DNA of 64,000 bases, taken from NCBI GenBank assembly GCA_020466095.1, contig CM035808.1, forward strand, positions 96,430,922 to 96,494,921, written 5' to 3'. This stretch comes from Chlorops oryzae. Taxonomy: Eukaryota; Arthropoda; Insecta; Diptera; Chloropidae. Both the position numbers and the translations under genes were made by a program. The notes beneath the pieces are model-generated. The model made no database searches. It was not told where the DNA came from and saw only the letters and a program-made list of their open reading frames with translations. The number at the start of each line of letters is the position of its first letter. The stretch's first letter is position 1. Below are positions 10,424 through 21,200 of this stretch, in pieces.

Positions 10424-11235
10424 ATGAGTTTGTTAAACATATGCTCATGGAATGCAAACGGCGTCCGCCAACATAAGCTAGAATTAGTTCGCTTCCTCTC
10501 CAATCAATCTGTTGATGTCATGCTGCTCTCAGAGACGCATTTAACAGATAAAAATAATTTTTCCATTCCTGGTTATCAAATTTATAAAACAAATCACCCT
10601 GGCGGAAAAGCGCATGGCGGTACTGGGAACAGCATGGACAGGCTTGATTTTTTATCACCTGGTCAGCCTTCATACTGGCCCTCTGATCCAAGAAAAATCC
10701 CTGACCTCATTGACTTCGCCATTGTCAAAGGGGTAGATAGATCTCGCGTTACAACCCCGACAACTTTCGATCTCTCATCAGATCACTCACTTGTACTTTT
10801 GCATATAGCTGAAAGTCCTTTAAATACTGATTCACCCGATTGACGTCTTCTAAAACTAACTGGATTAAATATAAGAAATATATAGCCAATCATATTCATA
10901 CCAGATACTCTATAGACTGCATAGAACACGTTGATGAAGCTACAAATGTACTGAATTCTGTGCTAACGACAGCGGCAGAGCAGTCAACGCCTTGCATCGA
11001 AAACAATGCAAAGAATCATACCTTTACCAATAGCGAAATCGAAAGGCTTGTGAACGAAAAACGCTAAGCTTAGACAACAAATGAGCTAAGCAAAGCTCTC
11101 TTAAAATTTAAAAATGACGAGTGTAGGAAATATGTTTCGAAGCTTTCCCCACAGTCCTCCGGAAAATCATCTTTATGGAAAATAAATAAGTTTATTAAAT
11201 CCCCAAAAGTGGGGGAATCTCCCATAAGACACCAA
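10424..11235 (+). pseudogene. LINE 2 ORF2 fragment (endonuclease start and end, linker)
   Basis: ATG 10424 overlaps the ORF1 stop as ATGA. It opens with CSWNANGVRQHKLEL and continues through LLSETHLTDKNNF. After AHGGTG it jumps to LDFLSPGQPSYWP and on to the SDHSLVLL block, showing an in-frame internal deletion of the central endonuclease. TGA at 10841-10843 is followed by a linker in another frame (WIKYKKYIANH) to 11064-11066, then frameshifted remnants to about 11235. RT is absent. The deletion removes endonuclease residues needed for catalysis. Confidence 0.7.
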
Positions 11236-11810
11236 CGGCGCTTGGGCACGTAGTAGTGAAGAAAAATTTTCTCCTCCACCACCAACTACCTAAAACGATT
11301 CAATGCGTGCGTTTTCAAACTAGAAGCAAAAAAAAAAAAATTCTTGCGCTAATTTGTTCCACTTTTAAAAGGATTTTGTTTATATTATATTGTTGCTAAA
11401 AATCTATTCATTCAAATCTACAAAAATATATTTAGACATATTTCTTCTTATACAAATTTTTCCTCAAAAATCCTCAAGTCTAATTTTCCTCATCGCCTTC
11501 CATACACGCGATCGATCATCTTAAATTAATCCAATCAAACGCATCCACCAATTCCACATAAGCCCAAACACTTTATTTTGCCTTTCCAAAAAATCCGTCG
11601 CCGACCAAAAATTTCCAATAAAGTTTCTCCATTATATCTCTTCTCTCTCTCTCTATCGTACATTTCTATTATTAAATGCATATTTCATTCTATTCTATCC
11701 TATGCTAACAATAAAACAAATATATAAATTTTATTTATTTCATACATATGTATGTCGATCATAAACCATCGATCGATTAACATCATTTTCTCTTTCAAAA
11801 TATATTTTGT
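11236..11810. other. AT-rich downstream flank of histone H3, no gene
   Basis: No supported coding region. Contains a (TC)n microsatellite near 11639-11656 and AT-rich sequence. On the minus strand, just past the H3 stem-loop, a purine-rich gaaagaga (plus-strand 11789-11797) fits a histone downstream element. Confidence 0.5.
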
Positions 11811-11826
11811 GGTCCTGAAAAGGACC
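11811..11826 (-). terminator. Histone mRNA 3' stem-loop
   Basis: On the minus strand the sequence GGTCCTTTTCAGGACC, 32 nt past the H3 stop, forms the six-base-pair stem with UUUU/UUUC-type loop bound by SLBP. It is followed by ACAAA. A purine-rich element follows some 14 nt later, as expected for U7 snRNP-dependent, non-polyadenylated processing. Confidence 0.95.
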
Positions 11827-11858
11827 GATTTGAGATGATTTTATACTGCTAAAGCATC

Positions 11859-12696
<838 letters not shown>

Positions 12697-12700
12697 TGAC
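12697..12700. repeat. Target site duplication (TGAC), left of the Gypsy element
   Basis: TGAC directly precedes the left LTR and recurs at 20093-20096 directly after the right LTR. Four-base duplication is usual for Ty3/Gypsy integrases. Confidence 0.8.
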
Positions 12701-13276
12701 TGTAACTGATTGAGGGTCGTGTTGTTGTGGGCAGTGGCGGTTCGACACGTGGCATAGCGGCTAGCTCGCCGTATTTGGGCGTAGGCTTTTGTCACCCCGC
12801 ACATCAACCCAATCAGCTAAACAAATACTTGTGTCGATAAGGTGGATTCAAAAAGAAATAGAAAAAAAACTAATAATGATACAAAAAGAAATTATATCAA
12901 AAGGAGAGAGAAAAAAAAAAATAGAGAAGGTAAGTAAAAGGAAGAAATGGAAGAAAGTAGGGATACACAAATACCTAACTGTCCAATTTTAACATGCACA
13001 CCTTAATCCTTGCAGAAAAGCCTCATCCTTCAGTTCATTCACCCGTCGCACACTCCCATACCATCCTCATTCATTCGTTCATTCATCCTACTATCCTACA
13101 AAAAAAAAGTCCCACCCATCTAGCACTCCACCTAACGTCACTGTCCGAAGTCAGGAGCGGCCCACCCACTGGGTACATCACTGCGGTACCCAGTCCTGTG
13201 AGTACGCTATGCTCCAAGTTAAATTTTGAGCGTACTCCCCTTCTCTTTTCAGATTACTGTGAACAGCCACGCAACA
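12701..13276 (-). repeat. 3' LTR of the Gypsy element
   Basis: 576 bp, plus-strand start tgtaactgattgaggg and end ccacgcaaca. It matches 19518-20092 throughout except for one extra A in the A-run near 12911. Confidence 0.93.
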
Positions 13277-13393
13277 GGCTCGGAACCGTCGATGCCATTA
13301 TCACCCGATCTGGTTTGAATGGCATGCAACGAGTCCGAAAAAAAATAAAAAGTGGCTCAGTTATGTATTTTGGTAAGTGTAAGAAACATGTAT

Positions 13394-13424
<31 letters not shown>

Positions 13425-13636
13425 CTTCCCTTTTTTTTTTCTTTTTCGTGCTTTGACACATATATATCTATATATATATATATTTTCATTTTTTCTTTCT
13501 CCTCCTCCAGTCCATTTGTTCACGGTACAACGTGTGGCTTCGACCACGACCTGACGCTCTACTACTAGCTTTTATCAGCCGGGCAATTCAATATGTACCA
13601 CTCCATAAAACAGGATATGTAAAAAAAAAATATTTC
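13277..13636 (-). other. 3' untranslated interior of the Gypsy element
   Basis: Between the true end of pol and the 3' LTR. On the plus strand it holds T-runs (13397-13443, one run about 26 T) and a TA microsatellite (about 13464-13483). A polypurine tract would be expected immediately next to the LTR, but that segment (13277-13300) is not purine-rich. The nearest purine run on the minus strand is 120 bp away. No envelope-like frame is present. Confidence 0.6.
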
Positions 13637-16600
13637 TCAAGCCACAAACAGATCTTTTGCGTGATAAACGCCAATATTTTTACCAGCCATATTAGCGAGT
13701 TCGTAAAGAGAATTACCGATACATTTAGTAACTACTGCCTTGACATTTGTTGGGGCGAGTTTAGAGTTATAACCATCAGCTAAATTGCTTTGCTTAAAAT
13801 TTCTTCTGAAAACTACTTGTCCTATTTTATAATTTACCTCACGGCAGCGAGTATTATATATTATATTTTGGCTCCTTTGTCATGAGCCTTTTTTAGTTCT
13901 TTTAACACCCATTCACGAATAATGGATCGTTTATCTGCTATATTTTCGATTTTTAAATCATCATTTCCTAGTGTGTTCAATTTGCGATTGATTTTATAGG
14001 AAGCACCATTTTGTATCATATGTATGCCAAATAGTGCATAATATGGTTCCATATTAATAGCACTGTGTTTAGCGCTTCTTAATGCAAATGCTGCCTCACT
14101 AACATATCGGTCCCAGGTGCGCTGATCTTCTTTAATAAAAGATCGAATAATTTGTAGGACTGAGCGATTTACCCGTTCGGATGCGTTGGCCTGTGGCGAA
14201 TAAAATGCGGTTTTAACGTGAGTGATTAAATATTTTTCCATAAAATTTTTAAATGCTCCGGATACGAATTGTTTTCCGTTGTCGGAATGTACATATTCAG
14301 GCACTCCGAATATGTGGAATACTTCTCGCTCTAAATACCTGATGACATCAGTCGCTACAGCTTTTCGCATGGGCTTCAAAAACACAAATTTAGTAAAATG
14401 GTCTAAGCATACGAAAATATGAGTGTTTCCGTCTTTAGTACGGGGGTATCGTCCCATAAAATCAATGTATAGCCTTTGAAAAGGGCGCTCTGTTTTTTGT
14501 TGTAGTCCCATTGGAGGCCTTTTATTAAAATTTCTATTTTTATTTTCTTTACAGGTGTCACATTCCGCTATTAATCTTTGGACATCTCTAGCTAATCCTG
14601 GCCAGAAGTATTTTAGTTTTAAGCGATCTAGGGTCTTTTGGATTCCGCCATGTCCTGCTGCTTCTGATGAGTGGGCCTGCCTAACTAATTCTTGTCGGAG
14701 AGGTTCTGGTACCCACAGTTTCCACGCTTGATCTTCCTGAATGGGATTCCCACTAGCTGGTTGTGTTCGTTTGTATATGTAACCTTCGGATACCACGAGA
14801 TCAGGTAGTCTATCCTTATTTTCTATTATATTTGTGATTAGTGCTTTATATTCTTGCGCCTGAAAACTGTTTGATTCCAGATCTACCTCTATTCTGCAAT
14901 GGGTGTTAATCTCTTCAACGTGTATTCGTGAGAGCGTATCAGGGACTATGTTTTGCGCTCCTTTCCTGTGCTCTATATCGAAATCGTACCTTTGAAGTTT
15001 AAGGCTCCACCTCGCTAATCGACCGGAGAGTTCCTTTTGACTCATTATCCACTTTAAACTGGCATGATCAGTTATGATCGTAAAAGGAAGCCCTTCTACG
15101 TAAGGTCTGAATCGTTGTAGTGAAAGAATTGCAGCATAGCACTCTAGCTCTGTAACACTATAATTTTTTTGTGCCTTATTAAGCTTGGACGACATATAGG
15201 CTATTGGTCTTTCATTTTCCTCCTCATCTTTCTGGAATAGAACGCCTCCTACACCTTCGTTTGACGCATCGCATTGGATGAAAAATCTCTTGCTGAAATT
15301 GGGATTAATCAAGACTGGAGCTTCAATGAGTGCGGCCTTCAGCTGCGCAAATGCGGTAAGTGCTTCTGTATCTAAACTAAAATGTTTCATACGCTCTTTC
15401 GTGAGACAGGCATGTAGCGGCGATGCTATTGTGGAGTAATCTCGGATAAACCTACGGTACCATCCGGCCATTCCCAGAAATCTCCTGAGCTGCTTTGGTG
15501 ACTTGGGTACTGGAAAATCCCTGACTGCTTCAATTTTTCCATCATCAGTACGTATATGACCATTTCCGACAATGAACCCTAAGTATTTTAACTCCTGATA
15601 GCAAAATTTGCTTTTTTCTACATTAATAGTTAGTTGTGCCTGGGTTAAACATCGAGCTACCTGTGTTAATATAGACATATGTTCTTCAAAATCTTTCGAG
15701 CATACCAGTAAATCATCTAAATAGACGAAAACCTTTTCTCGGAGTCGTGCAGGAATGGCTTTATCCATCAGGCGACACATGCGTTGTGCAGCATTACACA
15801 AACCGAAAGGCATCACTGTATAATGATATAAAGGACGTCCTGGCACAGTAAAGGCGGTCTTTTCACGGGATTTCTTTTCTAGCGGTATTTGCCAGAAGGC
15901 GTCTTTCAGGTCGATCGCTGAAATAAACCTCGTGTCCTGTAGTCTACTAAGGATTCCTTCGATATTGGGTAACGGATATGCGTCTTTAATTGTTCTTGCA
16001 TTTATTTTCCTAGCATCTAAACAAACTCTATTTTTCCCAGGTTTTCTGACGAGTGTGATGGGAGAGCTCCAACTACTATTTGATTCTTCTATCACTCCTA
16101 ACGATAGCATTCGGTCGAGTTCGCTAAAAATCATTTCTTGGATCACTGGAGAGACTGGGTAGTGGCGTTGCTTTATTGGTATGTCTTCATTAGTTACCTC
16201 AATTATATGCTCTTCTAACTGTGTTTTCCCTAGGCCATGTGTCGCATATGATGGGAATTTGAGCTTGACGAGATCTAATTCTGCTAGCTGTGCTGGGGAT
16301 AATTCGTGCTGCCGGATCATCGTGGCTGGTTCTTCCATTATCAATTCAGATATGGTGTCTTGAATCGCTCCTGTCGTGCAAGGCTTTTGGTTTTTTTCTA
16401 ATAAATTGAGGTCAAATGTATACCAGAAATCAATCCCTAGGTATACGTCTTGCTGCAAGGCAGGAACGATGCAAAACTCCATGTCTCTGGTTTCATTATT
16501 CCACTGAACAGGTAATTTAACTATTCCTATTACTGGTGTTTCCCCCCCATTAGCTGTCTTCACATTTCCTCTTTTTAGCTTAATGATCTCATGTTCGTGA

Positions 16601-16938
16601 GTTTTCAGAATTTTCATTCCACCTTTTCCGATACAGCTGGTGGTTGCGCCAGAATCCAACAGAGCCATCACCTCTACTCCTCCTATTTTGGTATGTGCAA
16701 AAAGTCTATTGTCACCTTCAATGGTACGGACGGACGAAATTATCTTATTCCTAATTTTTAATGCTAATTTACGTTTTCTTCTTAATTTACTGATTTTTTT
16801 GTAATTCTTTTGTTTTTTCTTTTCAATAGCTTCACAGAAAATACGGGCTCGGGCTTGTTCATATTCGATTTTCCGTACATGAAGGGATTTGGGCTCATGC
16901 CGCGGCTTTGGTTCTTCATTCTGCGGTGGTCTAGCCAA
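13637..16938 (-). pseudogene. pol: Gypsy pol polyprotein (PR-RT-RNase H-IN) with a 3' frameshift
   Basis: A 1025-codon open frame from 16938 to 13861 encodes an aspartic protease (LLDSGATT, Asp ~95), RT with FVYLDDLLV (~405), RNase H (FIQCDASNEGVGG, ~555), an HHCC integrase zinc module (~755-800) and DDE residues in LYIDF, HSDNG and SERVN (~826, 886, 920). The frame starts without an ATG and is -1 relative to gag, so expression by -1 frameshifting is inferred. It ends early in an AT-dinucleotide stretch at ~13850-13862. The expected integrase C-terminal region is readable in another frame down to a stop at 13637-13639, so a one- or two-base slip truncates integrase by about 70 residues. Confidence 0.9.
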
Positions 16939-16958
16939 GATTTTAAGATTTCCGGATA

Positions 16959-18458
16959 TTAATTTAGCTGGCTCGGGACTCCGGCTACCTCCGCCAGTCG
17001 GTTGTTTAAATTGCGCTTGCTCATATCTCCTTCATATACGCAGTACGAATCGATTTTGCCACACAAGAAACACTTCATATCATGGAATGTGCTCTTGCAC
17101 CTATTCTCGTTTGGCACGGTATTTTTTTTGAAGTAGTCACCGGGCATTCCACAACCAAAACATAGGTTTAGGTGGAACGGCGAGGGACATAGTGTGGTAT
17201 TTTTTTGAACACCTGCTGCGGAATTGTCCACAGGTAAATTTTGTTTTTGCATATTTGTATCATTATTAAATTTTCTGTTTTCAATTTTAGGATTGGACAA
17301 ATTACCCGCTTTGAAAGCCTCGACGCTTGGACTAGGCATGATGGTCATTTCGGTTTCTACGGCTGTGTCACTATTTTGGATTTCATTGATTTGTCTGGGC
17401 TTGGGACGCGATTCACGCAGCACTTTTTCTGCCCGTCGACATTCAATTTTTAGATCAGACAGATATTGAATTTTACTAGCAAATATCATGGTGGCTAGTG
17501 GTCCCCGTATGTTACTCTTAATTATTTCTACTAATTCACTCTCTGCTATTCTCTTTTGTAGGCGAAAGCTAATGTTATGGACATCCGAGTAAAAGTCATC
17601 GAAACTTTCTCCGATTTGTTGCTTGCGCTCGACTAGTTCTCGGATTATTTCAAAATCAGACTGGCTGCCTTTAAAATGACTAAGCAATTCTCGCTTTACA
17701 TCTAAATAATTTAAACCTGCTTTCTGTTTATTATCTTCTAGGAATTGCCAAAACCATTTCGTGGCACCGTCTTTCAACAGGCAGTGGAAATCGTTAAATA
17801 AAATATGGTGCGATACCCCATGCGTTTCTGCCATTCGTTCAACTCTAAAAATGAAACTTTCTGCTGTCATTTCTCTATTAGTTCCATCATACTTGATGTG
17901 CCATTTGTTGAGATCGATGTGGTTCAATTGATTAATCTCACGATTGCTCCTTGGCGCTTCAATAAGCATCTGAGGAATATTCGTAGGAGTGGACTGTGGA
18001 GGCCTATCAGTTTCTGGATGATTATTTTCCAAACAATCAATGCGATCTTCAATTATGTCGAATTTATGTTTCAACTCGACGCAGCTTTGGGCACAGTCAA
18101 CCACAGCTCTATTGTGTGCTGTCATTAAATTTTTCAAATCGATCAATTGCTGGAGTATTGCTGGCTGACTCATTTGGGCTTCCTCACTAGGTACTTGTTT
18201 TTCTATATAATTTAAATTTTCCCCTTGCTCATCACTTATTACATTTTCAGGATTAGTTTCCATGGCTTGTTTATTCTCAGAATTGGACATTTCGAATATG
18301 GCTTCTAGCTTGGACGAGAAACTCAACGACTGATCTTCCCTAGAAGATTGGTTGGGAATATTAGTGGATTCGAGGATTTCAAGATAGGCGGGTGCTACCT
18401 GTTGTTGGATTTGTTTGAAGAGTGTTCTGGTAATTCGTTGGTCAGGTGGGATATTCAT
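16959..18458 (-). CDS. gag: Gypsy gag (capsid/nucleocapsid) protein
   Basis: From the first ATG in frame (18458) the protein is 499 aa. The N-terminal third is acidic. The middle (W-rich LNKWHIKYDG, then FDDFYSDVHNISFRLQKRI) looks like the capsid domain of Gypsy retrotransposons. The C-terminus carries degenerate zinc-knuckle cysteines (CFGCG.PGD, CFLCG), with Asp where the knuckle His is usual, so nucleic-acid binding may be weakened. The stop lies at 16959-16961, inside the -1 overlap with pol. It packages element RNA into cytoplasmic virus-like particles. A longer frame reaches 18488 but only with a non-ATG start. Confidence 0.85.
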   Translation of the reverse strand: MNIPPDQRITRTLFKQIQQQVAPAYLEILESTNIPNQSSREDQSLSFSSKLEAIFEMSNSENKQAMETNPENVISDEQGENLNYIEKQVPSEEAQMSQPAILQQLIDLKNLMTAHNRAVVDCAQSCVELKHKFDIIEDRIDCLENNHPETDRPPQSTPTNIPQMLIEAPRSNREINQLNHIDLNKWHIKYDGTNREMTAESFIFRVERMAETHGVSHHILFNDFHCLLKDGATKWFWQFLEDNKQKAGLNYLDVKRELLSHFKGSQSDFEIIRELVERKQQIGESFDDFYSDVHNISFRLQKRIAESELVEIIKSNIRGPLATMIFASKIQYLSDLKIECRRAEKVLRESRPKPRQINEIQNSDTAVETEMTIMPSPSVEAFKAGNLSNPKIENRKFNNDTNMQKQNLPVDNSAAGVQKNTTLCPSPFHLNLCFGCGMPGDYFKKNTVPNENRCKSTFHDMKCFLCGKIDSYCVYEGDMSKRNLNNRLAEVAGVPSQLN

Positions 18459-18488
18459 AGGTATTATATTTTTGAAAAGTTTATTCAC

Positions 18489-19498
18489 TATTTTTTTTTG
18501 TTTTATCTAATTTTTTTTTATTTATTTATTTTAAATTATTATTTTTTTTGTATATTTCCAATTTAAAGTTTTAAATTCAATGTCACTTTTATTTTAATAA
18601 AGAAAAAGTATATTATCTTCATTTAATATTAAAAAAAAATGTCACTTTTTGCGATTTTACCCAAAAATAAATAAAGAAAATATATTTTGTTTTTAAAACG
18701 ATAATTTCAGTTTTTTTTTTTTTTTGATTTGGTTTCAGGATTTTCCCTCTAGGTACTCCAGGTATTTCATGGTTCGTCTGTCACGTCCGCGTCACTCTAA
18801 GCCCCCTCCCTCCCAAATGATAATATTTACAGACGACGACTCACTACACACATTTTACTTTTGTGCGCAGGATGCCTCCGCCTTTCCAGTATATAAGCCT
18901 CACACGTAAAGCCGCTAACTCGCATGCTTGTGGTAGCTTATGCCCTTACTTACCCCCTTCCCCACTTTTGCATTTAGGTGACAAAGAGCAAAATTTGGTC
19001 CCGGGTCAGTGCCCTGCTGCCAAAGCCCCTTTGCTACTTATCATACAAAAAAACTATAAAAATGATCAATTTAATTCAATTTGGTCCCAGGGTCATTACA
19101 CAAAAGTCTCCAGCTTTTATTTCTCGGAGCTTGCTGCCATGAACCTGCGAAACAAAACCTGCCCCCTAATAAAAATGGATCCCTACGTGGTATTTGTGCA
19201 GCCGACTCTTTTTTAAAAAAAATAAAAATACAAGGAATATAAAAAGAAACTGAGGAAAAGGAAAGAATAGAATTTTGAAATTGCAACTGGAGATAAGAAA
19301 ATTTAGAAAATTAAAAAAAATTTTATATATATAAAAAAAAATACAAACTGCGAAAGAGACAAGCGGATTATTATAACAAAAATGTTTAAGAGGACTGCAA
19401 ATTTTACTTTATATTTTAAATTAGGTGGAAAGAAAAAAAAGAAAATGAAAAGGAATCAAAGGAAAGGAGAAGAAAGAGAAAGCTATAGTTTTGAATAG
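18489..19498 (-). other. Long 5' untranslated leader of the Gypsy element
   Basis: About 1 kb between the primer site and gag, AT-rich near gag, with no reading frame matching a known domain. On the opposite strand a tatataagcc TATA-like motif lies at about 18891-18900 within a GC-richer patch (18770-18970). This could be captured host sequence or a promoter, but nothing further supports it. Confidence 0.5.
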
Positions 19499-19517
19499 TC
19501 TGAACGTTGGGCGCCAG
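19499..19517 (-). promoter_or_regulatory. Primer-binding site, tRNA-Lys-like
   Basis: Immediately inside the 5' LTR (one base away) the minus strand reads TGGCGCCCAACGTT, which resembles the complement of a tRNA-Lys 3' end ending in CCA. Minus-strand cDNA synthesis would start here. The tRNA identity is inferred from the first ~12 bases. Confidence 0.7.
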
Positions 19518-20092
19518 TGTAACTGATTGAGGGTCGTGTTGTTGTGGGCAGTGGCGGTTCGACACGTGGCATAGCGGCTAGCTCGCCGTATTTGGGCGTA
19601 GGCTTTTGTCACCCCGCACATCAACCCAATCAGCTAAACAAATACTTGTGTCGATAAGGTGGATTCAAAAAGAAATAGAAAAAAAACTAATAATGATACA
19701 AAAAGAAATTATATCAAAAGGAGAGAGAAAAAAAAAATAGAGAAGGTAAGTAAAAGGAAGAAATGGAAGAAAGTAGGGATACACAAATACCTAACTGTCC
19801 AATTTTAACATGCACACCTTAATCCTTGCAGAAAAGCCTCATCCTTCAGTTCATTCACCCGTCGCACACTCCCATACCATCCTCATTCATTCGTTCATTC
19901 ATCCTACTATCCTACAAAAAAAAAGTCCCACCCATCTAGCACTCCACCTAACGTCACTGTCCGAAGTCAGGAGCGGCCCACCCACTGGGTACATCACTGC
20001 GGTACCCAGTCCTGTGAGTACGCTATGCTCCAAGTTAAATTTTGAGCGTACTCCCCTTCTCTTTTCAGATTACTGTGAACAGCCACGCAACA
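19518..20092 (-). repeat. 5' LTR of the Gypsy element
   Basis: 575 bp, matching 12701-13276 with one single-base length difference. In element orientation it starts TGTTGCGTGG and ends CAGTTACA. It would carry the element's promoter and polyadenylation signal. Confidence 0.93.
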
Positions 20093-20096
20093 TGAC
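20093..20096. repeat. Target site duplication (TGAC), right of the Gypsy element
   Basis: Direct repeat of 12697-12700. The following atgaagag continues the spacer repeat interrupted by the element. Confidence 0.8.
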
Positions 20097-20520
20097 ATGA
20101 AGAGCGGCACAGCTCAAAATGTTAGAATTAAGGAAGTTAGAAAGGGATATGTAGGACTAGTCTATTTAGAGTTGTGTCCGTTTTAAAGTGTAATGGCAGT
20201 TCGATCGAGGAAAGTGCATTGATTTGAAGAATGCGGGAATTGAGGTTGAATGTCGTATTGCTTAGTGACATGAAAAGTGACGCAACTCAAAATGTTTGAG
20301 TCAAGGATTTTAGAAAAGGGATGTGGTGGACTTGTCTATTTTGAGTTGTGTCGTTTTTGTAGTCATTGAGCAATTTGGAATGTGAGACTTGAAAAGGGAC
20401 ATATGTGGAAATCTTGAAGGTAGCAGAAATTATTAGGAATATATCTGATGAATATGTTTATAGTTGTGTCTTTTTTGAAGTGGTTTGGCAGTTTGATTTG
20501 ATCGAGGGTCGAAGGAATTG
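20093..20520. repeat. Degenerate ~173-bp tandem repeat in the H3 upstream spacer
   Basis: The phrase tgacatgaa..g..cagctcaaaatgtt at 20093 recurs at 20266 (tgacatgaaaagtgacgcaactcaaaatgtt), each followed by 'gttgtgtc(c)gtttt'. A weaker third unit begins near 20387 and shares 'gttgtgtctttttt' and 'ggcagtttga..tcgagg'. It is AT-rich and non-coding. The Gypsy element sits exactly at a unit boundary. Confidence 0.6.
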
Positions 20521-20595
20521 AGTTCAGGGCATGTGACAGGTGGATTGATTTGTAGAAAATGGAGTCGTGGGAACAAAGGTCGGAAAATCGGAGCG

Positions 20596-20630
20596 TATAA
20601 AAGAAAGACAATGAGATGGAATCAGTGTAG
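20596..20630 (+). promoter_or_regulatory. Core promoter: TATA box plus arthropod initiator
   Basis: TATAAAAG at 20596-20603 and an initiator-like TCAGTG at 20623-20628. Its A lies about 28-29 bases after the first T of the TATA box, the usual arthropod distance. The downstream 200 bp read like a 5' UTR (repeated gtgaa/ttgaa words) with no long open frame before transposon sequence starts near 20851. No gene follows, so the promoter's gene is displaced, deleted or very short. Confidence 0.45.
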
Positions 20631-21055
20631 TTGAAATTTGACTAGTGGACAGTTGAAACGTAAAATTTGAAAGTGACAAGTGAAGTGAAAAATAGTTGAA
20701 CAGTTGTAGTGCAGTGGGAAATTTTCGGTGAAGTGCAGTTGAAAATGTGGAAAAGCAGCCAAACAGTGGCTAGTGGTGGTGTTAGTGAAAACGATACGAC
20801 TAAATGAGCTATAGTCGTCGATAGCCATGTACGTCGATCGAGCGCTTTGTCAGTAAAGGCCGGTATCGAGTAGATACTAATTTATCTTTGTAGAGTTCGC
20901 CATATATTTCACGCGCTAAAGTCAGCTGAGCTTTGTTTACATATGAGCTGTCATTGTCAATGAACAGGAATAATTTCTTAAGGCCGATAGCCTCGGAAGC
21001 TAGCGCCTCCTATTTTTTTAAAGATTGCGTCTTAATTTATTAAGGCGCACTACAC

Positions 21056-21080
21056 AAATAATAATAATAATAATAATAAT
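21056..21080 (+). repeat. (TAA)n microsatellite
   Basis: About eight TAA units. Such tails end I- and LOA-type LINEs, so this may be the tail of a heavily truncated earlier insertion. Confidence 0.7.
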
Positions 21081-21187
21081 TTCTTGAATTTAAAAGTTAA
21101 AAATATGTCGCAAATGCAGAAATCGAAGGTTGCAGAAACTTTGTTAATTGGACTTTCCGTGATTTTGCTAGCCCAGCAACTAAAAAG

Positions 21188-21200
21188 AAATACCCATATA
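21188..21200. repeat. Target site duplication AAATACCCATATA, left of the LOA-type LINE
   Basis: The same 13 bases recur at 24449-24461 right after the TAA tail, defining the insertion borders. Confidence 0.85.

Larger units (their letters stand above)
7864..10427 (+). pseudogene. LINE 2 ORF1 (Gag-like, PRE_C2HC and zinc knuckles), interrupted
   Basis: Begins at ATG 7864 (MPSESSTRTRSHSV), is cut at 8059 by a 626-bp MITE and resumes after 8685. A frameshift near 8850-8880 moves it to the frame open through 9736. That part shows KPPPIYLRERSSN, the PRE_C2HC-type core, then knuckles CAKCQEYGHTKSYC, CVICGEFHDSTNC and CNNCGGKHTANYRGC. After a TAG at 9734-9736 the reading continues until a 503-bp MITE (9795-10297). 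The C-terminus (MTQFMSSMQTTLQELV) ends at the TGA 10425-10427, overlapping the ORF2 start. Known role of the family: RNA binding and particle formation. Non-functional here. Confidence 0.75.
7760..11235 (+). mobile_element. Jockey-clade LINE 2, interrupted by two MITEs and missing its RT end
   Basis: Has a leader, a long ORF1 (from 7864), ORF2 starting at 10424 with a partial endonuclease, then linker coding to about 11235 where homology stops. Neither RT nor a poly-A tail follows; instead the flank of histone H3 begins. MITEs at 8060-8685 and 9795-10297 are inserted in ORF1. Loss of the 3' part is the opposite of the usual LINE 5' truncation and implies a later deletion. Confidence 0.75.
12701..20092 (-). 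mobile_element. Complete Ty3/Gypsy-type LTR retrotransposon, minus strand
   Basis: 7.39 kb element with two ~575-bp LTRs, TG..CA ends, a tRNA-Lys-like primer site, gag and pol in order (PR, RT, RNase H, integrase, so Gypsy order) and a 4-bp target duplication. There is no envelope gene: only about 360 bp separate the end of pol coding from the 3' LTR. The two LTRs differ by one A in a homopolymer as far as I can see, so insertion was recent. It lies between the H3 promoter region and its former upstream neighbour. Confidence 0.92.

Noticed and set aside
13397..13443. T-run as the Gypsy polypurine tract
   Set aside because: It lies about 120 bp from the 3' LTR, whereas a polypurine tract should touch it; it is left as unexplained low-complexity DNA.
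13277..13636. Possible envelope gene downstream of Gypsy pol
   Set aside because: Only about 360 bp are available and no open frame with signal peptide or membrane segment exists.
18724..19216. Plus-strand frames inside the Gypsy leader with a TATA-like motif
   Set aside because: No recognisable domain, no good start context, and the region is explained as retrotransposon leader.
20093..21180. Another histone gene (H4 or H1) partner of H3
   Set aside because: No H4, H1, H2A or H2B peptide signature is readable in any frame there.
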